6,621 nt of DNA from Candidatus Helarchaeota archaeon. GTDB taxonomy: Archaea > Asgardarchaeota > Lokiarchaeia > Helarchaeales > HEL-GB-A. The stretch spans positions 1-6,621 of the forward strand of contig JAEOSY010000163.1 in the NCBI GenBank assembly GCA_016840125.1, given 5' to 3'. Below the pieces are notes generated by a model. It did no database searches and was not told where the DNA came from. It was given only the letters and a program-made list of their open reading frames with translations. Made by a program: the position numbers and the translations under genes. Within the stretch, counting starts at the first letter, position 1, and each line of letters starts with the position of its first letter. This document shows, one piece after another, positions 1 through 6,511 of the stretch.

Positions 1-141
1 TGGGATTTCGGTGATGGATACTTTGGCTTTGAGCAAAACCCCTCTCATGCGTGGGCTCAGTCTGGCACCTATAATATAAGCTTGTTGGTAGCAGATTGCT
101 TTGGCAATTCGTTTACAGATCAAAGAGAAATTACCATTATC
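1..141 (+). other. C-terminal part of a PKD domain
   Basis: The translation opens with WDFGDG, continues through NPSHAW and then SGTYNISLLVAD. This is the classic order of the PKD beta-sandwich: a W-x-F-G-D-G turn, a P-x-H-x-(Y/W) strand, and a final G-x-Y-x-(V/I)-x-L-x-V-x-D strand. The first strands of the domain are cut off by the window edge. PKD domains are extracellular spacer or adhesion modules common in archaeal surface proteins. More PKD copies may lie upstream. Confidence 0.9.
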
Positions 142-3100
142 GAAGAGGTTCCTGAACTCAAAGGGCCCTATACCTTTTACGGTGTGGAAGCACAAATGAT
201 AGAACTGGATGTAGAAATCTATGATTCTCATTTAGATGAGCTTACCCTTGAGTATCGTTGGTATAATTCAAGCTGTGTGGCTTCAGAAAACTTGCTTTCC
301 ACAGATGAGAAACCTATAGTGTTTTTAGATGATGGCAAGTATTCATACACACTCCAAGTAGAAGATTCTGAGGGTAAGATCGCACAAGCCCCTATTTCCA
401 TTATTGTTGAAAATACCGCTCCTGTGGTAATGGTGTCCAGTCAGATGTATTACGGAGAACCGGGTACAGGGGCTCATGGCACTGAGGGAACTGGTCAGCT
501 CAATATTACAGCCTATGCCTATGATTCTCATTATGATATGGCCGATTTAGATTTTTACTTTACATTTTATAATGGCACAATGAATCACACCGCAACCAGT
601 CAAGGCAAAGATACTTGTGCTACCGCTCAATTTAAGTGCAAAGATACGAAAATTTATACGGGATCAGTAAAGGTAGTCGATCCAAGCGGAGCAACGGGAA
701 TTGCGTCCTTTACCATTAACAGTTTTATTGACTCCAATCATAATGGACTTTCTGATGAGTTTGAAGTTCAATTAGCACTCAACAATGAGACCATAGATGA
801 ATATAGTGATGCAGATAATGACTTATTGACTGACTATTTTGAACTGGGTATTTCCAATACCTCTTATCTGAATCCTGACACTGACGGCGATGGACTGTGG
901 GACGGCGTAGATAACTCAACGGGCATAGGAGAACTGTCGATTGGGACCGATCCACGGCTTTGGGATACAGATTCTGACTGGCTTTCTGATTCCTTTGAAT
1001 TCTTCGGCTGGAATATCACCACTGAAAACTTAGGCACGGTTCATGTAACCTCAGATCCTTGTACGAAAGATACTGATAATGATGGACTTGACGATTACGG
1101 GGAATATATGGCAGGCACTCATCCTAGAATGGCAGATACGGATAACGATGGTCTACAAGACGGGCAAGATCCGCATCCGACTAAATGGGATGGCGACGAG
1201 GATAGCCTAAGTGATTATGAAGAATGGCTACTAGGCACAAATCCCAATAACACCGATACAGACCAAGATGGCATTGGCGACGGTGAAGAGGTTAAAGGCT
1301 GGGGGTTCATCACAAATCCTTTGGCACAAGACTCTGATCATGATTTTATTAGCGATTCTGCGGAGATGATGACCTATAAATTCGAAATTGATTCGAAAAA
1401 AGAAATGAATAACCCTGTTTCCCTTTTCTTTGATACACATTGTATTCAGCCAAATGCTGCCCAACTTGCGTTTTCACTGATCTACGGAGAATATGCACAA
1501 AGTAACATAACAGATGATACCTATGGCATTGCGAATGTAACTTCTCTCGAAATTGAAATTATAAAGGCAGAGGAAAATCTTTCACTGTTCAATATTACCA
1601 CCAATAGCACTCAGCGCTATATTTCTCATGTGGTAGATATAGCCGATGCAATCACGAAACTAAACCTTACCAACACATTTGATTATTTCGGAGAATATAT
1701 TATCATGATCAATGATACTAACGCGGGATGTAGCTTAGAACAATTTGAAATGGAATGTGCGAAATATCTTGATCCAAATATCGCCGATTTTGACTCAGAT
1801 ACGATTTTAGACGGTGTAGAAGTTCAGGGTTTAGTAGCCGGAGTAGATAAGATCAACTTTAAGGATAGCTACTGGTATAATAATTTAACTATAGATAATT
1901 CAACCGATACCTTTGAAGAGTTTTATCTAGAAATACCTTATATCGGACGAGTTACTGATGCGGATTTAACCATTTTACTAGAGACCGATGGCAAACCACA
2001 AGGTCCCTATGAAGAATCGGTTCTGGGAACGGTAGATGTGCTATTGATGAAAGAAGAAATTAATTGCTCTATTGAAGATGCAATTCTCTTTGAAGATTCG
2101 TTCGAAATATATAATAATTGGACGATCCAAGAGGCACATAGCTCATCTGTACAACAAGAGCCGCCTTATGTACCGATTGAAATTGATTTAGGTGCTAAAG
2201 TCAGTGATGACACCATTTCTGAATTCTATGGCTCTTACTCTCTGAAAATTGACATTATTACCAATCAATATTATTACGAAAATAATACCATAAATTTCAC
2301 GCTAGCAGAATATTATATTGAAACGGACACGTGGATTTACCCAGAGGGCATAAATTCCCATTCATGGATGACCGATCCGGCTCTTTGTGATACTGATATG
2401 GACGGATGGAGCGATTATTATGAAATCTTTTCTAAAGGAACCAACCCGCTTTCTGTCGATACAGATGGTGATGGAGCTGTTGATTCAGATGATTATAACC
2501 CTCTGAAGGATTTAATCATTGAGATTAAGTTTACCGACGCAGAACATAATGGAGATTATGAGGAGGACGATCCGGTCTTACAAGCAGTAATAGAACTTGA
2601 GACGCATAATCAAGAGATCGAATTTGTCACTCCGCCGGAGAAGTCCGATGAAGGCGATGCAGATTTTGGCCAGACCTATTATTTCAACGTAGAAGACAGT
2701 AAAACCCTTCAAGAGGATGAGATTACCTTTAATTCTGAATTATGGCATATCTACCCCGAAGATGATAAGGGCAATACATTAGGAGATAAAAAAATTCTTG
2801 ATAAAAATTGTCATTATGAAATAACTGATGGACAAGATACTGATACACTAAAACAAGGTCCTGAAGGATACGAAAATGAATTGAAAGTTGAGTTTCGCAC
2901 CATTGGCTTGGAAAAATGCAACACGATTGCTATCTATGAGGCAAACACAACGTTCACCGGTCACTACCAACAAAAAGAGAAATTTAACATCATTGAACTA
3001 TGGGTCACTGATAACAACGCAAGCACTCCATTTGACAAAGGGCCCAACACAATCATGATCTCGACGTCCTTATTTGCCAATACCAAACTCAACGGACTCA

Positions 3101-6100
3101 TGCAACAGGAAAAACTCATGGAAACGCCTTTATGGTCGGCAGTGGAGGGAAACTTTCAATTTATTGGCCCGGATCATGATGAGTATGCCAAGATCGAGGG
3201 ATCAACCAATGAGATGGACTTTGCGATTGTGCGAAGGGATATATCCGCGTCCGATGCGATGCAGGTCTTAGATTTACTATTGACCTGTATCGTCAACGAA
3301 TCTTTAGATGAAGCAAATGAGACAGTAGTAGAAGAAGTAAAATTGTATACTTATGTAAGCACCAAGATTAATGACACGAAAGCTGAACTCATGAACCTTC
3401 CGGGCGCTCCTTTGCGATTTATAAAACTCTATAACATTTACATAAATTCACCACAAGGAGAAAAACCTAGTGCCAAAGATACTACCGCCTGGAACACATT
3501 TCAGGTATGGGAGAATATGTGGGAAGAAGGCGATGCGGCTCGGCTGCTTAAAATGCCGTTTGCGATTTACGACGATATCATGCTTTATTACAGCTTATCT
3601 CCGGGGCTACAGCAGATATTAGGCGCGATCATGGCCGTCATTGAGTTTATTGTGATGGCAATTTTGACGTGGCTTTTGAATTCGGGGCTACTCTGGTTAA
3701 TTTTAAGATTACTCCTATTAATTCTGATATTTATCTTACTCGCCATTGAAATATACACGACTATACCTATTTACTTAGCCATTGGAGTGGGATTAGGACT
3801 TTTCGCGGAAAATAGAGTAAGCGCCAATTATTTTGTGGAATATTGGGCAGATTACGGCAAAGACACGAAAATTGGCTTCCTTGAATTTGAATTTAATGAA
3901 ATGGAAATACAGATGATATCATGGATTAAATGGGAATATTGGAGTTTTTTCGATTTATGGTTCCCTGATCCGGACATGGAATTCAATACGGGTACTTTCG
4001 CAGATTTCATAGCAGATGGCAACACATATCCACCCAATCTTCATTGCGGATATTATCCAATAGCCGACACGGCCTATGAGTTTTTAACTACCTATACAGA
4101 TTGGGACGATGATCCGCCAGATTATGTACGGCTTACGTTAGTGGCTCCTAATAATACTAACTATAATTTTGACATGACTGCTAAAGAAATGTGGTATGAT
4201 CAAGACGCTTATGATTTAGGGATACAATATGGTGTGGTAGTAGATTTTGACCAAGAATTTCAAGGCTATGACGGACAGTGGTATTATTATTTTACTACAA
4301 AAGATACTTCCGAAGAAGATGGAGATGTTATCGTACGACAACCTGCAAATTATACTTTTGAGATTGGCCCCTATTTTGGAGAGGAACAAAACTATCTTCT
4401 ATATGAGCTGGATGATTCAAGTCTTACTGATGAAAGAGGTGATAGAATGGTCTGGGATACGGCACTGTTAAATTTTACAGTGGCTGGATGTGACTTGGAT
4501 AATTTAAGTCCTCAAGAGGTTAATTTAACCATGCTCTTCCCGGATGGAGAGGTTAGAACATTTGAAATGACTGAAACTTATTCGGAATATTCCATCAATC
4601 CCAATAACAATTCGCTTTTTTATAATAAGACATACAAGGAATTTCAACTAGAAGACTTTGAGCTCACCGATTATTATACGTTTTTAAAAGATGAAATAAT
4701 CTGTTATTACTATGATGCCTTACTTTCGGATGGAAATCACTCCCATATTTATAATCTTAATGAAGAAAATAATAATGCAACTTGGTTCTATATTTTTACA
4801 CGTCACATGGAGGATGTTGGAGCTAACATCTACGGTTATGAAGTGGAAGAATTAGTATGGGACTTAATACCCCGTTATTGGAATTCTTGGGAAAATTACG
4901 GAATTGAATTCTTTGGGAGCACTACTCAAGTTGATAGAGTCATACAACCGATATGCGATGAACATGTTCTTAGATTTACCGCATGGATCTCTCACCCCCA
5001 TGGAACACATGAGGAAATATATAACAATACCGGTTTCGAAATGGAACCGACCTTAGAACTGTATAAAATTGATGAGCCTTCCCATTCCATTGAAATTCCC
5101 ATGAAATGGATGGGATATGAAGGAGGATGTGACAAGTATTTTGTGGAAGTTTTAGGAGATAGTCGTTATACTTATGAATGGGAAGATATCTCTGATACGG
5201 AAGAGGAATTTGAGCCAGGAGCATGGAAATTTAATATCCTAGTCGAAGATCATACGGGAAACGAAACAAGCTTAGAGGGATCGCATAAAATTTGGCGTAC
5301 TGGCAGTTTTGATGCTATGTGGAAAACGATGTGGGGCTCTCCTACCTTGGATACTGATGAAGATGTAATGTATAATCTGTTTGGGTTCATCAGACCTATC
5401 GTAACCACAATGGGTTATGTTGGAGCAGTTGGAGCCGCTCTTGCGAATCGAATCGATATAGCCAGAGGTATCTCAATAGTAATGGGTGTTCTTGATATGG
5501 GATTTAGATTAGCCGGATTAGTTTCATTCTCAGATAACAAAGATACGGGCGCAATCCTTGGTCTTGGATTGAATACACTACTTACTTCACTCATGATGTT
5601 ATTCGTGTTAGAGTTCGGCTCTTTAGGAAAATTTCTGAATTCTTTGACTAAAGGTCTTAATGGTCAAGGTTTAAATAGTATGATGAGTAAATCATTTCTA
5701 CAAGGTCAAAATAAGTTCGGAGAAGCTTTTCAAAAAGTCCTAAGGATTTTTGCGCTCTTAAATCTCATACTGGTGATGTTTTGCAACCCTTCTGCTGCAA
5801 TTACCTTCGCAATATTCTTTATTGCAATCAATTACTATGTAAAGACTCTTCAAGATGGTGAGAATTCTAATGGGGTGTCTACCGCGTTACTTGGGATGAT
5901 ACTTTCAGTGTTTGCGTTTATGTGTGGTGGCGACATCATGAGCAGTTTTCAAGTGGGGGATTATGTCTCAGATTTGGGAGCTGTTCTAGAGAATATAATT
6001 GGTTACTTACAATTTATTCCTATTCAAATGCTCACTTTTTTGATATCAAGCATGTCTTTAGGCACCATGCTCAATATCCTTGATTTTAAGGAGTTAAGCG

Positions 6101-6390
6101 GTGATGAAAAAGACGATTATGCTGCTGAGGGTATTTTTGATGGGGGCTATTTGGAGCTAGGATCTGATCAAAAAGGTCCTTTAAGTGGATTAAAGAATAG
6201 CGATAGTGTCCTCAGACCCTTGTCGATGTACACACAACTTTCATTTATGATAAGTGCTGTAGCAATACTTAACTTTTTGTCTGAAACGGGTTATAGTCAT
6301 GTGTCTTATGATATCTTACAAGAAGCAATATCTACTGACCAAGGTCAACCAATTGATAATACCGAAAATTACGGAACTCAAGGTGAATAA
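1..6390 (+). CDS. Giant mosaic surface protein with two membrane regions (5'-truncated)
   Basis: The frame is open from base 1 and stops at TAA 6388-6390, giving 2129 residues with the N-terminus missing. No start is assigned: the TTG at 82 lies inside a PKD domain whose WDFGDG motif begins at base 1. Order by window residue: PKD end (1-47), two PKD/Ig-like domains (50-242), TSP3-type calcium-binding repeats (244-458), beta-rich segments (461-795), two more TSP3-type repeats (797-836), possible C2-like domain (837-975), helix-rich part (1080-1198), hydrophobic cluster (1205-1269), three Ig-like domains (1359-1766), and a polytopic C-terminal domain (1793-2114). About 39 N-x-S/T sequons occur outside the C-terminal membrane domain. 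PKD, TSP3 and Ig-like modules are typical of archaeal cell-surface proteins, so a role in adhesion, surface coating or sensing, possibly calcium-dependent, is inferred. No catalytic motif was seen. The whole protein matches no family I recognise; the CDS is secure but its function is not. Confidence 0.95.
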   Translation, partial: WDFGDGYFGFEQNPSHAWAQSGTYNISLLVADCFGNSFTDQREITIIEEVPELKGPYTFYGVEAQMIELDVEIYDSHLDELTLEYRWYNSSCVASENLLSTDEKPIVFLDDGKYSYTLQVEDSEGKIAQAPISIIVENTAPVVMVSSQMYYGEPGTGAHGTEGTGQLNITAYAYDSHYDMADLDFYFTFYNGTMNHTATSQGKDTCATAQFKCKDTKIYTGSVKVVDPSGATGIASFTINSFIDSNHNGLSDEFEVQLALNNETIDEYSDADNDLLTDYFELGISNTSYLNPDTDGDGLWDGVDNSTGIGELSIGTDPRLWDTDSDWLSDSFEFFGWNITTENLGTVHVTSDPCTKDTDNDGLDDYGEYMAGTHPRMADTDNDGLQDGQDPHPTKWDGDEDSLSDYEEWLLGTNPNNTDTDQDGIGDGEEVKGWGFITNPLAQDSDHDFISDSAEMMTYKFEIDSKKEMNNPVSLFFDTHCIQPNAAQLAFSLIYGEYAQSNITDDTYGIANVTSLEIEIIKAEENLSLFNITTNSTQRYISHVVDIADAITKLNLTNTFDYFGEYIIMINDTNAGCSLEQFEMECAKYLDPNIADFDSDTILDGVEVQGLVAGVDKINFKDSYWYNNLTIDNSTDTFEEFYLEIPYIGRVTDADLTILLETDGKPQGPYEESVLGTVDVLLMKEEINCSIEDAILFEDSFEIYNNWTIQEAHSSSVQQEPPYVPIEIDLGAKVSDDTISEFYGSYSLKIDIITNQYYYENNTINFTLAEYYIETDTWIYPEGINSHSWMTDPALCDTDMDGWSDYYEIFSKGTNPLSVDTDGDGAVDSDDYNPLKDLIIEIKFTDAEHNGDYEEDDPVLQAVIELETHNQEIEFVTPPEKSDEGDADFGQTYYFNVEDSKTLQEDEITFNSELWHIYPEDDKGNTLGDKKILDKNCHYEITDGQDTDTLKQGPEGYENELKVEFRTIGLEKCNTIAIYEANTTFTGHYQQKEKFNIIELWVTDNNASTPFDKGPNTIMISTSLFANTKLNGLMQQEKLMETPLWSAVEGNFQFIGPDHDEYAKIEGSTNEMDFAIVRRDISASDAMQVLDLLLTCIVNESLDEANETVVEEVKLYTYVSTKINDTKAELMNLPGAPLRFIKLYNIYINSPQGEKPSAKDTTAWNTFQVWENMWEEGDAARLLKMPFAIYDDIMLYYSLSPGLQQILGAIMAVIEFIVMAILTWLLNSGLLWLILRLLLLILIFILLAIEIYTTIPIYLAIGVGLGLFAENRVSANYFVEYWADYGKDTKIGFLEFEFNEMEIQMISWIKWEYWSFFDLWFPDPDMEFNTGTFADFIADGNTYPPNLHCGYYPIADTAYEFLTTYTDWDDDPPDYVRLTLVAPNNTNYNFDMTAKEMWYDQDAYDLGIQYGVVVDFDQEFQGYDGQWYYYFTTKDTSEEDGDVIVRQPANYTFEIGPYFGEEQNYLLYELDDSSLTDERGDRMVWDTALLNFTVAGCDLDNLSPQEVNLTMLFPDGEVRTFEMTETYSEYSINPNNNSLFYNKTYKEFQLEDFELTDYYTFLKDEIICYYYDALLSDGNHSHIYNLNEENNNATWFYIFTRHMEDVGANIYGYEVEELVWDLIPRYWNSWENYGIEFFGSTTQVDRVIQPICDEHVLRFTAWISHPHGTHEEIYNNTGFEMEPTLELYKIDEPSHSIEIPMKWMGYEGGCDKYFVEVLGDSRYTYEWEDISDTEEEFEPGAWKFNILVEDHTGNETSLEGSHKIWRTGSFDAMWKTMWGSPTLDTDEDVMYNLFGFIRPIVTTMGYVGAVGAALANRIDIARGISIVMGVLDMGFRLAGLVSFSDNKDTGAILGLGLNTLLTSLMMLFVLEFGSLGKFLNSLTKGLNGQGLNSMMSKSFLQGQNKFGEAFQKVLRIFALLNLILVMFCNPSAAITFAIFFIAINYYVKTLQDGENSNGVSTALLGMILSVFAFMCGGDIMSSFQVGDYVSDLGAVLENIIGYLQFIPIQMLTFLISSMSLGTMLNILDFKELSGDEKDDYAAEGIFDGGYLELGSDQKGPLSGLKNSDSVLRPLSMYTQLSFMISAVAILNFLSETGYSHVSYDILQEAISTDQGQPIDNTENYGTQGE
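148..417 (+). other. PKD/Ig-like domain 2
   Basis: About 90 residues (window residues 50-139) that end in the pattern DGKYSYTLQVEDSEGK, then a beta strand and an NTAP linker. This is the usual last-strand and inter-domain signature of PKD/cadherin-like beta sandwiches. The WDFGDG turn is replaced by YRWYNSS. One sequon (NSS) is present. The domain shares the IYDSH-x-D motif with the next domain, 100 residues later, suggesting tandem duplication. Confidence 0.65.
219..532 (+). repeat. 14-nt exact repeat marking tandem Ig-like duplication, 300-nt period
   Basis: The sequence CTATGATTCTCATT occurs at 219-232 and again at 519-532, exactly 300 bases (100 codons) apart and in the same frame. It encodes the YDSH core in both PKD/Ig-like domains. 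The flanking residues also align (D-x-x-x-L-x-x-x-x-x-x-YN). This marks two domains derived by in-frame tandem duplication that have since diverged elsewhere. Confidence 0.6.
418..726 (+). other. PKD/Ig-like domain 3
   Basis: Window residues 140-242. It begins after the NTAPVV linker and carries AYDSH and a FYFTFYNG strand that align with domain 2. It ends with GSVKVVDPSGATGIASFTI, a PKD-type closing strand. Two cysteines eight residues apart (near 617-641) could form a disulfide. Three sequons (NIT, NGT, NHT) suggest surface exposure. The domain is degenerate relative to canonical PKD, so the class is less certain than its beta-sandwich nature. Confidence 0.6.
730..1374 (+). other. TSP3-type calcium-binding repeat array (nine copies)
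   Basis: Nine Asp-rich loops follow the pattern D-x-(D/N)-x-(D/N)-G-(L/I)-x-D-x-x-E, beginning near 730, 808, 877, 964, 1069, 1135, 1189, 1255 and 1330. Clear copies include DTDGDGLWD, DTDNDGLDDYGE and DTDQDGIGDGEE. Between loops are the linker tetrapeptides GTDP (943-954), GTHP (1114-1125) and GTNP (1234-1245), typical of prokaryotic thrombospondin type 3 repeats. These loops bind calcium in known relatives and form rigid extracellular stalks. Copies 1, 4 and 9 lack the canonical central Gly or an acidic ligand and may bind weakly. Confidence 0.88.
1381..2385 (+). other. Beta-rich inserted segments with an isolated Asp-rich loop
   Basis: About 335 residues separate the two TSP3 clusters. 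A single loop in the middle (1786-1827, D-F-D-S-D-x-x-L-D-G-V-E) keeps the TSP3 pattern, so the segment may be two domains inserted into a once-continuous array. The second half has alternating hydrophobic strands such as FYLEIPYIGRVTDADLTILL and YSLKIDIIT, suggesting a jelly-roll or P-domain-like fold; this assignment is inference. The segment is rich in sequons (NIT, NVT, NLS, NIT, NST, NLT, NDT, NLT, NST, NCS, NWT, NNT, NFT). No named family is recognised. Confidence 0.5.
2389..2508 (+). other. Second TSP3-type repeat pair
   Basis: Two consecutive loops, DTDMDGWSDYYE and DTDGDGAVDSDD, are separated by the linker KGTNPLSV. This is the same D-x-D-x-D-G/GTNP grammar as the main array about 1 kb upstream. 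The last loop continues into YNPLKD, a common exit from TSP3 stretches into a beta domain. Calcium binding is expected from the family. Confidence 0.85.
2509..2925 (+). other. Possible C2-like beta domain
   Basis: Directly after the TSP3 pair comes an alternating strand (LIIEIKFTDAEH), an acidic loop (DYEEDDPVLQAVIEL) and later a strand plus acidic loop (ELWHIYPEDDKGNTLGDK). Large archaeal surface proteins often follow TSP3 repeats with a C2-like sandwich of the form strand, D-rich loop, D-P-x-x-x-x-V, then strand-D-D. The match is by pattern only and weak in its central part. A generic Ig-like sandwich is the alternative. Confidence 0.35.
3238..3594 (+). other. Helix-rich juxtamembrane region
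   Basis: Window residues 1080-1198 lose the Thr/Asn-rich beta character of the preceding domains. They show likely helices, such as SASDAMQVLDLLLTCIV, ANETVVEEVKLYTYVSTKI and the Trp-containing WNTFQVWENMWEEGDAARLL. The region ends immediately before the first membrane cluster and may pack on the membrane surface or act as a stalk. Three sequons (NES, NET, NDT) place at least its first half outside. No family recognised. Confidence 0.45.
3613..3807 (+). other. First transmembrane cluster (2-4 helices)
   Basis: About 65 nearly uninterrupted hydrophobic residues. The first stretch (3613-3678) runs ILGAIMAVIEFIVMAILTW, the second (3682-3750) is Leu/Ile-saturated with a single Arg (LILRLLLLILIFILLAI), and the third (3751-3807) runs IPIYLAIGVGLGLF. 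By eye this suits three segments. Sequon-rich soluble domains on both sides argue for an even number of crossings, so two segments may form one long helix or a re-entrant loop. The cluster anchors the N-terminal ectodomain. Confidence 0.85.
3922..3963 (+). other. Trp-rich membrane-proximal segment
   Basis: Fourteen residues, WIKWEYWSFFDLWF, contain eight aromatics including four Trp, about 38 residues after the first hydrophobic cluster. Interfacial Trp/Tyr/Phe clusters of this kind usually lie flat in the outer membrane interface. No known motif is assigned. Confidence 0.5.
4075..4380 (+). other. Ig-like beta domain A of second ectodomain
   Basis: The segment begins with a strand leading into YTDWDDDPPDYVRLTLVAP, then an F-x-MT turn, GVVVDF and a closing WYYYFTTKD strand. 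This follows the common prokaryotic Ig-like grammar: Y-x-D-x-D-x-D-x-P-x-x-V-x-L, then M-T, then a Gly turn, then Y-Y-F-x-x-x-D. The pattern recurs in the next domain. Two sequons (NNT, NYT). Extracellular location inferred. Confidence 0.6.
4441..4779 (+). other. Ig-like beta domain B of second ectodomain
   Basis: It repeats the layout of domain A: LLNFTVAGCDLDNLSPQEV aligns with the D-x-D-x-x-P-x-x-V of domain A, followed by FEMTETY (the F-x-MT turn) and YYTFLKDEI (the Y-x-F-x-x-KD strand). It carries six sequons (NFT, NLS, NLT, NNS, NKT, NHS), the densest stretch of the second ectodomain. It is probably a diverged duplicate of domain A. Confidence 0.55.
4948..5298 (+). other. Ig/PKD-like beta domain C of second ectodomain
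   Basis: Window residues 1650-1766 contain alternating strands (VLRFTAWISHP, PTLELYKID, YTYEWEDI) and close with GAWKFNILVEDHTGNET. The closing strand matches the G-x-Y-x-F-x-(V/I)-x-V-x-D-x-x-G-N ending of PKD/cadherin-like domains. Domain C leads directly into the C-terminal membrane domain. Its two sequons (NNT, NET) include the last one in the protein. Confidence 0.6.
5377..6390 (+). other. C-terminal polytopic membrane domain and polar tail
   Basis: Roughly eight hydrophobic segments by eye: about 5377-5445, 5467-5532, 5548-5625, 5737-5787, 5788-5841, 5881-5940, 5992-6081 and 6229-6285. The fourth and fifth are separated only by a CNPSA turn. A Gly/Asn/Ser/Lys/Gln-rich loop (5641-5725) and a Gly/Asp-rich loop (6088-6225) interrupt the helices. 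The protein ends in a polar acidic tail. There are no N-x-S/T sequons (the only NPS has proline). No transporter, rhomboid, sortase-like or oligosaccharyltransferase motif was recognised. Its size exceeds what simple anchoring needs, so signalling, transport or assembly is possible but unproven. Confidence 0.8.
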
Positions 6391-6420
6391 TCTTGAACAA
6401 ATTTAAATTTCAAATTTTAA

Positions 6421-6440
6421 CTTTATTTTTTTTATTTTTA
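6421..6440 (+). terminator. T-rich archaeal-type terminator tract
   Basis: Beginning 31 bases after the stop codon, 16 of 20 bases are T, including a run of eight. Archaeal transcription often terminates at T-rich tracts without a stable GC hairpin. The upstream AT palindrome AAATTTAAATTT (6399-6410) could add only a weak stem. The tract probably ends the giant gene's transcript. Confidence 0.6.
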
Positions 6441-6468
6441 ATGTAATAGTAGTAAAAAAGTATTAAAA

Positions 6469-6492
6469 TGAAAGAAAAAAAGTAAATAAAAA
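6469..6492 (+). promoter_or_regulatory. Possible archaeal promoter (BRE + TATA-like) for the structured RNA
   Basis: A purine-rich run (GAAAGAAAAAAAG) is followed by TAAATAAAAA at 6483-6492. The box centre lies about 26 bases before the first base of the outer helix (6513), the usual archaeal TATA-to-start distance. The surroundings are so A-rich that chance matches are likely; the spacing is the main support. Confidence 0.35.
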
Positions 6493-6511
6493 GTAAAAGA
6501 ATTGAAAATAA

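Noticed and set aside
343..531. Minus-strand open frame within the giant gene, and similar ones at 1231-1464, 3852-4037 and 4976-5224
   Set aside because: All lie antisense inside a well-supported coding frame with clear domains. Their translations are low-complexity or Cys/His/Ile-rich without recognisable motifs.
3074..3271. Plus-strand out-of-frame open stretches at 3074-3271 and 4247-4471
   Set aside because: They overlap the giant gene in another frame and have Arg/Met/Lys-rich translations without domain signatures.
6399..6410. 12-base palindrome AAATTTAAATTT as a regulator binding site
   Set aside because: It is made only of A and T in a strongly AT-rich spacer right after a stop codon, so chance is likely; at most it adds a weak stem before the T-rich terminator.
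6444..6455. Four consecutive stop codons TAA TAG TAG TAA in one frame
   Set aside because: They are not in the frame of the giant gene, which has already ended at 6390. In A/T-rich sequence this is a plausible coincidence.
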